Part shown: one piece after another, positions 55,312 to 63,398 of the stretch
Position numbering within the stretch: position 1 is the stretch's first letter
Layout of the letters: every line of letters begins with the position of its first letter
Assembly (NCBI RefSeq): GCF_024662235.1
Contig: NZ_CP096276.1
Location: 2,976,001 to 3,040,000, forward strand
Direction of reading: 5' to 3'
Origin: Pimelobacter simplex
GTDB taxonomy: Bacteria > Actinomycetota > Actinomycetes > Propionibacteriales > Nocardioidaceae
Length of the DNA stretch: 64,000 nt
Notes under the pieces: model-generated
What the model saw: only the letters and a program-made list of their open reading frames with translations
The model's database searches: none
Told to the model about the DNA's origin: nothing
Program-made: the position numbers and the translations under genes

Positions 55312-56780
55312 CGGCCTTCTTCTCCTTCGGTTCCTTCGGTTGGGTGGTCGAGCTGCGGGTCGAGTCCCGGGTAGTCGGGACGCCACAGCCGGTTGGCCTC
55401 GTAGTCGGCGGCCGCGGCGAGGACGTCGCCGTCGCGGTGCAGCCGCCCCACCAGCTGGACGCCGAGCGGGAGTCCCGCGCGGCTGAGCCCGGCCGGGACC
55501 GAGACGGCAGGCTGCCCGGTCAGGTTGAAGAGGTAGGTGAAGGGCGTCCACCCGAGGCCCACGACATCTGCGGCCGCCTCCTCGGGCGGGGCGTCCAGCC
55601 CCAGGGGGAACGCCGTGCCGAGCATCGTCGGGGTGAGCAGGAGGTCGAACGCCTCCAGCTCCTCGCGCATCCGCTGGCGCAGCGCGGCCCGCCGCTCGTG
55701 GGCACCGGCCAGGTCGCGCGCCGAGAGCGTGCGGCCGTACCTGATGAGGGCGAGTAGGCCCGGGTCGAGCCGGTCGGCGACCTGGTCGAGGTCGTCGCCG
55801 TAGGCGACCGACTCGTGGCCGGCCCAGAGCGTCATCATCGTGCCGAGCTGGTCCGGGAGGTCCAGGTCGAGCTCGACCACGTCGTGCCCGGCCCCGGCGA
55901 GCACCGCGGCCGCCGTACGGGTCGCGGCGCAGGCCTCGGGTCCGGCGGTCGCGAACCCCAGCGAGGTGACCAGCCGGATCCGCAGCGGCCGCCGCGAGGC
56001 CGGGACGACGGCGCCCCGGCCCGGCACGCTCGTCGGGTCCCGCGGGTCGTAGCCGGCCATGTGCCGCACCGCGGTCACCGCGTCCGCGACGCTGCGGGTC
56101 AGCGGGCCGACGTGCGAGAGTCCCTCGGGCGAGGCCGGGTAGTACGGGATCCGGCCGAACGTCGGCTTGTAGCCGACCACCCCGCAGAACGCCGCGGGGA
56201 TCCGCACGCTGCCGCCGCCGTCGGTCCCCACCGCGATCGGCCCGAGCCCGAGCGCAGCCGCGACTCCGGCACCGCCGCTGGACCCGCCCGAGCTGAAGCG
56301 CGGGTCCCACGGGTTGGCGCTGGGACCGATCAGCCGGTTGCCCGCATCGCCCTTCCAGCCGCCCTCGCTGGTGTTGGTCTTGCCGACCACCACCGCACCA
56401 GCGGCCCGCAGCCGGGCCACGGCCGGCGCGTCCTCGTCGGGGACCAGGCTCGCCGAGACCAGCGAGCCGCGCGTGGTGCGCAGTCCCTTGGTCCGCAGGA
56501 GGTCCTTGATCGTGACCGGTACGCCGAGCAGCGACCGGGCCGGCTCCTGCGCGCCCCGGGCGTAGCCGTCGTCGGCGATCCGGGCGGCCCGGCGGGCGCC
56601 GTCGGCGTCCAGGGTGAGGAACGGCTTGAGCGCGGCGTAGCGCTCGGCCCGGGCCAGCACCTCGTCGAGGACCTCCGAGGGCGCGAACGCCCGGGACCGG
56701 AAACCCGCGAGCAGCTCGTCCACCGAGCGGAAGGCCAGCTCGGCCCCGGCCACCGGGGCCGGCGGTGCGACCTGGCTCAT
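55308..56780 (-). CDS. Amidase signature family amidohydrolase
   Basis: This is a 490-residue amidase. The Ser-cisSer-Lys triad is recognisable in VTIKDLLRTKG (Lys), GGSSGGAGVAAALG (cis-Ser) and GTDGGGSVRIPAAFCG (nucleophile region). It hydrolyses a carboxamide to acid and ammonia in the cytosol. The ATG overlaps the amiS-like gene by 4 bp, and its own stop overlaps the GlnA-like gene, forming a tight three-gene operon. The amide substrate is probably brought in by the AmiS-type channel. Confidence 0.92.
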   Translation of the reverse strand: MSQVAPPAPVAGAELAFRSVDELLAGFRSRAFAPSEVLDEVLARAERYAALKPFLTLDADGARRAARIADDGYARGAQEPARSLLGVPVTIKDLLRTKGLRTTRGSLVSASLVPDEDAPAVARLRAAGAVVVGKTNTSEGGWKGDAGNRLIGPSANPWDPRFSSGGSSGGAGVAAALGLGPIAVGTDGGGSVRIPAAFCGVVGYKPTFGRIPYYPASPEGLSHVGPLTRSVADAVTAVRHMAGYDPRDPTSVPGRGAVVPASRRPLRIRLVTSLGFATAGPEACAATRTAAAVLAGAGHDVVELDLDLPDQLGTMMTLWAGHESVAYGDDLDQVADRLDPGLLALIRYGRTLSARDLAGAHERRAALRQRMREELEAFDLLLTPTMLGTAFPLGLDAPPEEAAADVVGLGWTPFTYLFNLTGQPAVSVPAGLSRAGLPLGVQLVGRLHRDGDVLAAAADYEANRLWRPDYPGLDPQLDHPTEGTEGEEGR

Positions 56781-57403
56781 GCGCTCGCGACCTCCAGCGT
56801 CGCGACCGGCCGGCGCACGGTCGCCACCGCGACGAACACCACGACCACGGCGACCTGCGCGGCGACGACCACGGCGGTGGGCACGTCGGCCCAGCGCCCG
56901 GTCAGCATCAGCGCGCCGGGAAGGGTCGTGGTCGTGAAGGCCTGGAGCACGGTGAGCCAGCCGGTCGCCACGGTGAGGTTGTCGAGCCCGAGGGCGAGCA
57001 CCAGGAAGAACGCCGAGAACAGCACGGCCCACGACAGCCAGATCGCCCCGAACTTCGGGTCGTCGAAGCGGTCGAAGTTCACCCACGCCAGCATCAGCGA
57101 GACCAGGACCGCCCAGCCGCAGTACCAGCCCAGACCCTGGCCCGGCAGGTCCCGGAAGTTGTTGAGGGCCACGTAGAGATAGGTGAACGCGAACAGCAGG
57201 AAGCCCGCGCTGCCGAGCACTGTCGACAGCTCGGCCTCGCTGCCGCCCGCGACGGGCAGCGCGGTGACCCCGACGGTCGCGACGAGCGTGAGGCCGATGA
57301 ACAGGTTGATCGGCGCGGTGTCCTTGGGGCTGAGCCGCCCCAACAACCCGAGGCCGTTGCACAGCAGGACGGAACCCACGAAGAAGAGGGCCAGGCTACT
57401 CAT
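56777..57403 (-). CDS. AmiS/UreI family amide/urea transporter
   Basis: This is a 208-residue membrane protein with about six helices that resembles AmiS/UreI channels for short amides or urea. Features include LALFFVGSVLLCNGLGLLG, NLFIGLTL, GSAGFLLFAFTYLYVALNN and GLGWYCGWAVLVSLMLAWVNF. The ATG at 57403 has an AAGGAG ribosome site. It begins an operon with amidase and a GlnA-like ligase. Regulation is likely by the divergent MocR gene. No riboswitch is recognised in the 237-bp upstream region. Confidence 0.9.
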   Translation of the reverse strand: MSSLALFFVGSVLLCNGLGLLGRLSPKDTAPINLFIGLTLVATVGVTALPVAGGSEAELSTVLGSAGFLLFAFTYLYVALNNFRDLPGQGLGWYCGWAVLVSLMLAWVNFDRFDDPKFGAIWLSWAVLFSAFFLVLALGLDNLTVATGWLTVLQAFTTTTLPGALMLTGRWADVPTAVVVAAQVAVVVVFVAVATVRRPVATLEVASA

Positions 57404-57543
57404 ACCGAAACTCCTTGATGATCGTGCTGAGGGAGGGCGGACGTGCCGAGCCACGTCGTGCGGAGAGCGCACGCCGGCAGGTCGGCCGGCGCGCGCGAGG
57501 GCGACGGGCGGCGCGAGCGCGGCGGCGAAGACCAGTCCAATTT

Positions 57544-57628
57544 GGCACCTCCATCACCCGTCCGATTGGCCCGAGGTGTCGGTATCGTTGCGATGTGACG
57601 GGGGTCATGCAAGAGGCCAATTCGAGGT
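57544..57628. promoter_or_regulatory. Repeats in the amiS/MocR divergent region
   Basis: The 237-bp region 57404-57640 contains an inverted pair GGCACCTC (57544-57551)/GAGGTGTC (57573-57580) and repeated CGAGGT elements (57572 and 57623) near CCAAT-like motifs. These are tentative binding sites for the MocR protein starting at 57641. The rest of the region is GC-rich with no clear promoter. Confidence 0.35.
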
Positions 57629-57640
57629 AATGGACATCAC

Positions 57641-59134
57641 ATGATGGATCTGTCCGCGGCGTTGACCGCCGAGCTGAGCACCCGCCTGCGCGGCGAGGGC
57701 GAGCGCCACCGGATCGTCAGCGACACGCTCCTCGAGCTGATCCGCGACGGGCGGATCGCGGCCGGCCAGCGGCTGCCCGCCGAGCGCACGCTGGCGACCG
57801 CGCTCGGCGTCTCGCGCACCACCGTGGTCCGCGCCTACGCCAGCCTGGAGGCGATCTCCGCGCTCGACCGCCGGGTCGGCAGCGGCAGCTACGTCACCTC
57901 CGCGCCCGGCGCCGCGACCCTGCCGCGGATGATGGACCTGACCGACGGCACCGCCGACCGCGAGCCCGCCCACAGCCAGGGCCTGATCAACCTCTCGATC
58001 AGCACGCCGGCGGTGCTGGGCGAGATGCGCGAGGCGATCCGCTCGACCGCCGACGAGGTGTTCGCCCGCGCGATGCTCGCCACCCAGCACACCGAGGGCG
58101 AGCCCGAGCTGCGCGCGTGGGTGGCTGACTGGTACACCCGCCGCGGCCTGCCGACCGATCCCGCGCAGGTGCTGATCACGGCGGGCGCCCAGCAGGGCCT
58201 GGCGATGAGCACCCAGCTGCTGCGCCGTCGTACGGCGCCGTTCGTGGTCGAGGCGCCGACCTACCTCGGCCTGCTCGACCTCGCCCGGATGCGCCGGGCC
58301 CGGCTGCTGAGCGTGCCCGCGCTGACCGACCCCGAGCGGATCGCGGCCGCCGCCGAGCACGTCGCCGGCCAAGCGCAGCCGCTGTTCTACGTGATGACCA
58401 CCTGCCACACCGTCACCGGGCACTCGATGCCCGCCGGCGACCGCGAGCTGCTCGCCCGGCTGGTCCACGACAGCGGCGGCCTCGTGGTGGACGACGACAT
58501 CCTGGCCGACCAGCTGTTCGAGCCGGCGCCGGCGCCGCCGCTCGCGGCCTTCCTCGACGAGCGCCGGGTGATCACCGTGGGCGGCACGAGCAAGCTGCTC
58601 TGGGACGGGCTGCGGGTCGGCTGGCTGCGGGCCCCGCAGTCACTGATCCAGAGCCTGGTGCGGATGAAGAGCGCCTACGACCTCGGCACCTCGGTGATCT
58701 CCCAGCTCGTCGCGCTCGAGCTGCTCCAGCGCGCCGACGAGATCGGCGCCCGCCGGGTCGACGAGGCCCGGACCAAGCTCGCGCTGACCACCTCGCTGCT
58801 GCGCGAGCGGATGCCGGAGTGGTCCTGGCAGGAGCCCCACGGCGGACGCTCGCTGTGGGTCGAGCTGCCCGCCGGCAGCGACGCGGCCCGGTTCGCCGCC
58901 CAGGCGGTCGGCAGCGGCGTCGCGGTCGCCACCGGCGAGACGTTCACCGGCAACGGCTCCCACCGCGACCACCTGCGGATCGGCTTCGTGCAGCCGGCAC
59001 CGGCGCTCGCCGAGGGGCTCGCCCGGCTGGCTGCGACCTGGGCCGGCTACGCCGACGACTCCGCACGCTCGGCGACGAGCCCGGCCAGGCGTCGTACGCC
59101 CTCGGCGATCTGGGGCTCCGACGCGGCGCTGTAG
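57641..59134 (+). CDS. MocR-type GntR/aminotransferase regulator
   Basis: This is a 497-residue regulator with an N-terminal GntR helix-turn-helix (VSDTLLELIRDGRIAAGQRLPAERTLATALGVSRTTVVRAYASLEA) and an aminotransferase-like domain whose PLP lysine is in VGGTSKLLWDGLRVGWL. It diverges from the amiS operon and probably controls it. The last 29 codons (59047-59134) lie antisense to the 3' end of the next MocR gene, giving an 88-bp convergent overlap. The tail there (ARSATSPARRRTPSAIWG) is low in conservation-like features, so its function is doubtful. Confidence 0.9.
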   Translation: MMDLSAALTAELSTRLRGEGERHRIVSDTLLELIRDGRIAAGQRLPAERTLATALGVSRTTVVRAYASLEAISALDRRVGSGSYVTSAPGAATLPRMMDLTDGTADREPAHSQGLINLSISTPAVLGEMREAIRSTADEVFARAMLATQHTEGEPELRAWVADWYTRRGLPTDPAQVLITAGAQQGLAMSTQLLRRRTAPFVVEAPTYLGLLDLARMRRARLLSVPALTDPERIAAAAEHVAGQAQPLFYVMTTCHTVTGHSMPAGDRELLARLVHDSGGLVVDDDILADQLFEPAPAPPLAAFLDERRVITVGGTSKLLWDGLRVGWLRAPQSLIQSLVRMKSAYDLGTSVISQLVALELLQRADEIGARRVDEARTKLALTTSLLRERMPEWSWQEPHGGRSLWVELPAGSDAARFAAQAVGSGVAVATGETFTGNGSHRDHLRIGFVQPAPALAEGLARLAATWAGYADDSARSATSPARRRTPSAIWGSDAAL

Positions 59135-60447
59135 GACAACCGCACGTACGGCGCCGGCGGCTCGTCGACGAAGTAGTGCGCCCCGTCCCCGACGAGCACC
59201 CCGGCCGCCTGCGCCGCTCCGGCCAGGGCGGCCGTGTCGACGCCCTCCGGCACCCGCACCCACAGGTGGATGCCGCCGCGCGGCGGATGGGTCAGCCGCA
59301 GGTGCGGACCGTGCTCGCGCACGTGGTCGATCATCGCGTCGCGCCGCTCGGTCAGCCGGGCCCGCAGCACCTTGAGGTGGCGCGGCCAGGCGGGCGCGGT
59401 GAGCAGCCCCAGCGCGGTCTCCTGGAGCAGTGCCGGCACGCACATGTCCTCGGCGATCCGGGCCGTCCGCAGCCGCTCCCCCGCCGGCCCGCGGGCGACC
59501 ACGGCGGCGATCCGCAGGCCGGGCGCGACCACCTTGGTCAGCGTCGCGATCGACACGACGTGCCCGTGCGGGTCCTCGGTGAGCAGCGGGAGCGGCGTCG
59601 GGCCGTCGAGCCCCAGGTGCCGCGCCCAGTCGTCCTCGACGACGAACGCGCCGTGCTCCGCGGCGAGGGCCAGCACCTCGACCCGCCGCTCCGGGCTGAG
59701 CACCGCGCCGGTCGGGTTCGCGCAGCCGGGCTGCAGGTAGACCACCCGGGCCCGGGTCCGCTCCAGCGCGTCGGCGAGCAGGTCGGGCCGGATGCCGTCG
59801 AGGTCCGCAGGCACCGCGGCGAGCTCGAGGCCCGCGGCCTGGGCGGCGAGGACCGCGCCCGGATAGCTCGGGCTCTCGACGAGCACCGTGTCCCCCGGCT
59901 CGGCCAGGGTGCGCAGCACGAAGACCAGCGCCTGCTGGCCACCGGGGACGACGAGGACGTCCCCGGGCTCGGCGTCGTAGTCCGCGGCGAGCACCCGGCG
60001 CAGGTCGGGCAGGCCGGCGACCGGCACCATCGACCACGCCCGGGCACTGCGCGCGGCCCGGCTCGCCTGGGCGCGCAGGGCCTCGGTGGGCTGGAGCTCG
60101 GCCGCCGTGTAGCCCCAGGAGAGCTGGATGTCCTCGGCGCCGCCGTGGGCGCCGAGCCGGCCGGCGCGGCGCGGGTCGACCCGGGCCCGGCCCAGCGCCT
60201 GCGACTGCCAGCTGTAGTCCGGCTCGGGCTGCGCCCGGCGGCCGGCGACGAACGTGCCGCGCCCCGGCTCGGCCCGGACCAGGCCGAGCGCGGTGAGCCG
60301 GGCAAGTGCGGCCGAGACGGTCGCCGCGCTCGCGGCGAGCTCGCGGGAGAGCTGACGCACCCCGGGCAGCCGGTCGCCCACCGCCATCGTCTCAGCCCGA
60401 CGGCGCAGGAGCTCGGCGATCTCCGCGGCTCTGTTATCGTCGTTCAT
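59047..60447 (-). CDS. MocR-type GntR/aminotransferase regulator (BenE-linked)
   Basis: This is a 466-residue regulator with a GntR-type N-terminus (AAEIAELLRRRAETMAVGDRLPGVRQLSRELAASAATVSAALARL) and an aminotransferase domain with PLP lysine in IATLTKVVAPGLRIAAVV. The start codon shares two bases with the divergent BenE-type gene (CATG), and a palindrome spans both starts. It almost certainly regulates that transporter. The 3' end overlaps the other MocR gene by 88 bp. Confidence 0.9.
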   Translation of the reverse strand: MNDDNRAAEIAELLRRRAETMAVGDRLPGVRQLSRELAASAATVSAALARLTALGLVRAEPGRGTFVAGRRAQPEPDYSWQSQALGRARVDPRRAGRLGAHGGAEDIQLSWGYTAAELQPTEALRAQASRAARSARAWSMVPVAGLPDLRRVLAADYDAEPGDVLVVPGGQQALVFVLRTLAEPGDTVLVESPSYPGAVLAAQAAGLELAAVPADLDGIRPDLLADALERTRARVVYLQPGCANPTGAVLSPERRVEVLALAAEHGAFVVEDDWARHLGLDGPTPLPLLTEDPHGHVVSIATLTKVVAPGLRIAAVVARGPAGERLRTARIAEDMCVPALLQETALGLLTAPAWPRHLKVLRARLTERRDAMIDHVREHGPHLRLTHPPRGGIHLWVRVPEGVDTAALAGAAQAAGVLVGDGAHYFVDEPPAPYVRLSYSAASEPQIAEGVRRLAGLVAERAESSA

Positions 60448-60463
60448 GAATGCAGTAGATAAC
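60433..60463. promoter_or_regulatory. Inverted repeat spanning overlapping divergent start codons
   Basis: GTTATC (60433-60438) and GATAAC (60458-60463) flank a 19-bp centre that includes the palindrome TTCATGAA (60443-60450). The centre contains both ATGs. TATCGT (60435-60440) could be a -10 for a leaderless BenE-type mRNA, 5 nt before the ATG at 60446. Confidence 0.55.
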
Positions 60464-61750
60464 GTTACTCACTCTGCACGCAAGGCGTTACGCGCCGTCG
60501 GCCGGGACGCCTCCGTCTCCGCCGTGGTGGCCGGGATGATCTCGGCGCTGGTGAACTACTCCGGCCCGTTCCTCATCGTGCTCGCGGCCACCCGGGCCGC
60601 GGGTCTCGACGAGGCGCACACGGCGTCCTGGGTCTGGGCGGTCTCGATCGGCAACGGCGTGTGCAGCATCGTGCTGAGCGCCTGCACCCGGATCCCGGTC
60701 ATCGTCGCCTGGTCCACCCCCGGCGCGGCCCTGCTCATCGCCTCGCTGGAGGGCATCGCCTTCTCCGACGCCGTCGGCGCCTTCCTCGTCGCCTCGGTCG
60801 CCGCGGCGGTCGTCGGCTGGACGGGGTGGTTCGGGTGGCTGCTCGACCACGTGCCCGCACCGGTGCTGCAGGCCCTGCTGGCCGGCGTGCTGCTGCCCTT
60901 CGTCGTCACCGCGACCGGCGCCTTCGCCTCCGCTCCCCTGCTGGCCGGCAGCGTGATCGTCACGTTCTTCGCCGGCAAGCGCTGGTTCGACCGGTACGCC
61001 GTCCTCGCCGCGCTCGTCGTCGGCATCGTCGTCGCCGCGGTCACCGGCGCCTTCGAGCCGATCAGCACCGGCCTCGCGGTCACCGTCCCGGTGCTGACGA
61101 TGCCCACCTTCGACCCCGCCGCGCTGGTGAGCATCGGGCTCCCGCTGTTCATCGTCACGATGGCCTCTCAGAACGCGCCGGGCCTGGCCCTGCTGCGGGC
61201 CGAGGGCTACCGCCCCGACGACCGGCTGCTCGTCGGCTCGATCTCGACGGCGTCGGCGGTGCTCACGCCGTTCGGCAACCACGGCATCAACATCGCCGCC
61301 ATCACGGCCGCGATCGCCACGGGTCCCGAGTCGCACCCGGACCGGGACCGGCGCTGGATCGCGGGCCTCTCGGCCGGGACGGCGTACCTGCTGGTGGGGG
61401 TGTTCGGCGGCTTCCTGGTCGCGGGCTTCCAGTCGATCCCGGCCGAGACGATCACCGCGCTGGCGGCCGTCGCCCTGCTCGGCTCGACCCTGACCGCGCT
61501 CAGCGGTGCGACGAGCGGGGACTCGCGCAGCGGCGTCGCCGCGCTCACCACCCTGGCCGTCACGATGAGCGGCGTCGTGCTGCTCAGCGTGGGCAGCGCG
61601 TTCTGGGGCGTGGTCGCGGGATCCGCGGTCTACGTAGCGCTGCGGCCCATCTCCTCGCGCAGGGCGCCGACGAACGCGTCCACGTCGTCCTCGGTGGTGT
61701 CGAACGAGCACATCCAGCGCACGTCGCCGGCCGCCTCGTCCCAGAAGTAG
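60446..61750 (+). CDS. BenE family benzoate/H+ symporter-like transporter
   Basis: This is a 434-residue polytopic membrane protein of the benzoate transporter family (BenE). Characteristic features are SALVNYSGPFLIVLAATRAAGL, STPGAALLIASLEGIAFSDAVGAF, TMASQNAPGLALLRAEGY and TPFGNHGINIAAITAAIATGPESHPDRDRRWIAGL. It has about 11-12 helices. The last 40 codons overlap the threonine aldolase gene by 121 bp on the other strand, and this C-terminal tail (SSRRAPTNASTSSSVVSNEHIQ) is hydrophilic. Substrate probably an aromatic or other small carboxylate. Confidence 0.88.
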   Translation: MNAVDNVTHSARKALRAVGRDASVSAVVAGMISALVNYSGPFLIVLAATRAAGLDEAHTASWVWAVSIGNGVCSIVLSACTRIPVIVAWSTPGAALLIASLEGIAFSDAVGAFLVASVAAAVVGWTGWFGWLLDHVPAPVLQALLAGVLLPFVVTATGAFASAPLLAGSVIVTFFAGKRWFDRYAVLAALVVGIVVAAVTGAFEPISTGLAVTVPVLTMPTFDPAALVSIGLPLFIVTMASQNAPGLALLRAEGYRPDDRLLVGSISTASAVLTPFGNHGINIAAITAAIATGPESHPDRDRRWIAGLSAGTAYLLVGVFGGFLVAGFQSIPAETITALAAVALLGSTLTALSGATSGDSRSGVAALTTLAVTMSGVVLLSVGSAFWGVVAGSAVYVALRPISSRRAPTNASTSSSVVSNEHIQRTSPAASSQK

Positions 61751-62730
61751 AACCGGTGCCGCTCCATGAGCCGGCGGCTGACGTCGTGCGGCAGCCGGGC
61801 GAAGACGCCGTTGGCCTGCACCGGGTAGAGCACCTCGACCCCGTCGACCTCGCTCACGCCGGCGGCGAGCCGCTGGGCCATCGCGTTGGCGTGACCGGCC
61901 AGGCGCAGCCAGAGACCGTCGGCGAGCAGCGCCTCGAACTGCACCGAGACGAAGCGCATCTTGCTGGCCAGCTGCATCGAGAGCTTGCGCAGGTGCTTGA
62001 GGTGGCTGACGCCCTCGGGGTTGAGGACGACGACGGCCTCGCCGGCGAGCGCGCCGTTCTTGGTGGCGCCGAACGAGAGCAGGTCGACGCCGGCGTCGGT
62101 CGTGAACTCCCGCACCGGTACGCCGAGCGCCGCGGCCGCATTGGCCAGCCGGGCCCCGTCGAGGTGCAGGCGCAGACCCAGACCGTGCGCGTGGTCGGCG
62201 AGCGCCCGGATCTCGCCGGGCGTGTAGAGCGTGCCGAGCTCGGTCGACTGGGTGATCGAGACGACCTGCGGCATCGCGCGGTGCTCGTCGTCGAAGCCCC
62301 AGGCCTGCCGGTCGACCAGCTCGGGGGTGAGCTTGCCGTCGGGGGTCGCCACGGTGTGCAGCTTGAGCCCGCCCATCCGCTCGGGGGCGCCGCCCTCGTC
62401 GACGTGGATGTGCGCGGACTCGGCGCAGATCACCGCGCCCCACCGGTCGGTGAGCGCCTGGAGGCCGACGACGTTGGCGCCGGTCCCGTTGAACACCGGG
62501 TAGGCCTCGACGCCCGGGCCGAACAGCCCGGCCATGATCGTCTGGAGGTGCTCGGTGTAGACGTCCTCGCCGTAGGAGACCTGGTGGCCCCCGTTGGCCA
62601 GCGCGATCGCGGCCAGCACCTCGGGGTGCGCGCCCGCGTAGTTGTCGCTCGCGAACTGGCGGGCCTCGGGATCGTGCCGCCGCTGCGCGGCGGTGGTCCC
62701 GGAGGTGGTCAGGGTCGCGGCGTCAGCCAC
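61630..62730 (-). CDS. Low-specificity L-threonine aldolase family protein
   Basis: This is a 366-residue PLP enzyme of the threonine aldolase family, cleaving beta-hydroxy amino acids to glycine and an aldehyde. The PLP lysine is in LSFGATKNGALAGEAVV, and FASDNYAGAHPEVLAAI, VFNGTGANVVGLQAL, AHIHVDEGGAPERMGGLKL and LRLHLDGARLANAAAALG are typical blocks. The GTG at 62730 overlaps the SDR stop by 22 bp. The 3' end overlaps the convergent BenE-type gene. Confidence 0.9.
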   Translation of the reverse strand: MADAATLTTSGTTAAQRRHDPEARQFASDNYAGAHPEVLAAIALANGGHQVSYGEDVYTEHLQTIMAGLFGPGVEAYPVFNGTGANVVGLQALTDRWGAVICAESAHIHVDEGGAPERMGGLKLHTVATPDGKLTPELVDRQAWGFDDEHRAMPQVVSITQSTELGTLYTPGEIRALADHAHGLGLRLHLDGARLANAAAALGVPVREFTTDAGVDLLSFGATKNGALAGEAVVVLNPEGVSHLKHLRKLSMQLASKMRFVSVQFEALLADGLWLRLAGHANAMAQRLAAGVSEVDGVEVLYPVQANGVFARLPHDVSRRLMERHRFYFWDEAAGDVRWMCSFDTTEDDVDAFVGALREEMGRSAT

Positions 62731-63398
62731 AGGCGCTCTCCGTTCAGCTCGGCGGTCGGCCGGTCCCACAGACCGGCGATGGTCGCGGCCAGCTCGTCGA
62801 CATCGGTGAACCCGGCGAACGCGGCGTCCGGACGGGCCGCCCGCATCGCCTCGTCGACCAGGGCCTTGACCACCACGATCGTAGCGGCGGCCGTCGTGCC
62901 GGCCTTGGCGAAGGCATGGCCCAGCGCGAGGGTCCAGGCCTCCGCGGCGGCCTTGGCCGCGGCGTACGCCGCATTGCCCGCGGTCGGCGCGCCCGCACCG
63001 GCCGCGCTGACCACCACGAACCGCCCGGCGGGCGCCGCGGCGAGCGCGTCCTGCGCGGCGAGCGAGGTGTGCTGGAGGGTGCGGACGAGCAGCGGCTCGA
63101 GCACCGCCCAGTGGTCGAGCGCCTCGGCGGTGAGCCCCTTGCCCCCGCGCCAGCCCCCGACGAGGTGGACCATCCCGTCGAGCCGGCCGTGCCGGGCGAC
63201 GACATCGTCGACCCACCCGCGCGTGGCGGCCGCGTCGAGCAGGTCCACCACCGCACGGTCCGTCGCTGCGGTCGCCTGGGCGAGCCGGACCGGGTCGGCG
63301 TCGGCGGCCGCGACCGTGAAGCCGGCCGCGGCGAGCCGTCGTACTGCTGCCTGGCCGGCGGGACCACCGGCCCCGGCGACCGCGACGACGCGGGTCAT
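62709..63398 (-). CDS. SDR family oxidoreductase, short
   Basis: This is a 229-residue short-chain dehydrogenase-like protein. The cofactor motif is VAVAGAGGPAGQAAVRRLAAAGFTVAAAD, an unusual GAGGPAG variant. MVHLVGGWRGG replaces NNAG and the active-site pair YAAAKAA is present. The ATG overlaps the preceding gene stop by 4 bp (ATGA). It appears to be in an operon with DUF6421-like and threonine aldolase genes. Confidence 0.85.
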   Translation of the reverse strand: MTRVVAVAGAGGPAGQAAVRRLAAAGFTVAAADADPVRLAQATAATDRAVVDLLDAAATRGWVDDVVARHGRLDGMVHLVGGWRGGKGLTAEALDHWAVLEPLLVRTLQHTSLAAQDALAAAPAGRFVVVSAAGAGAPTAGNAAYAAAKAAAEAWTLALGHAFAKAGTTAAATIVVVKALVDEAMRAARPDAAFAGFTDVDELAATIAGLWDRPTAELNGERLWLTPRP

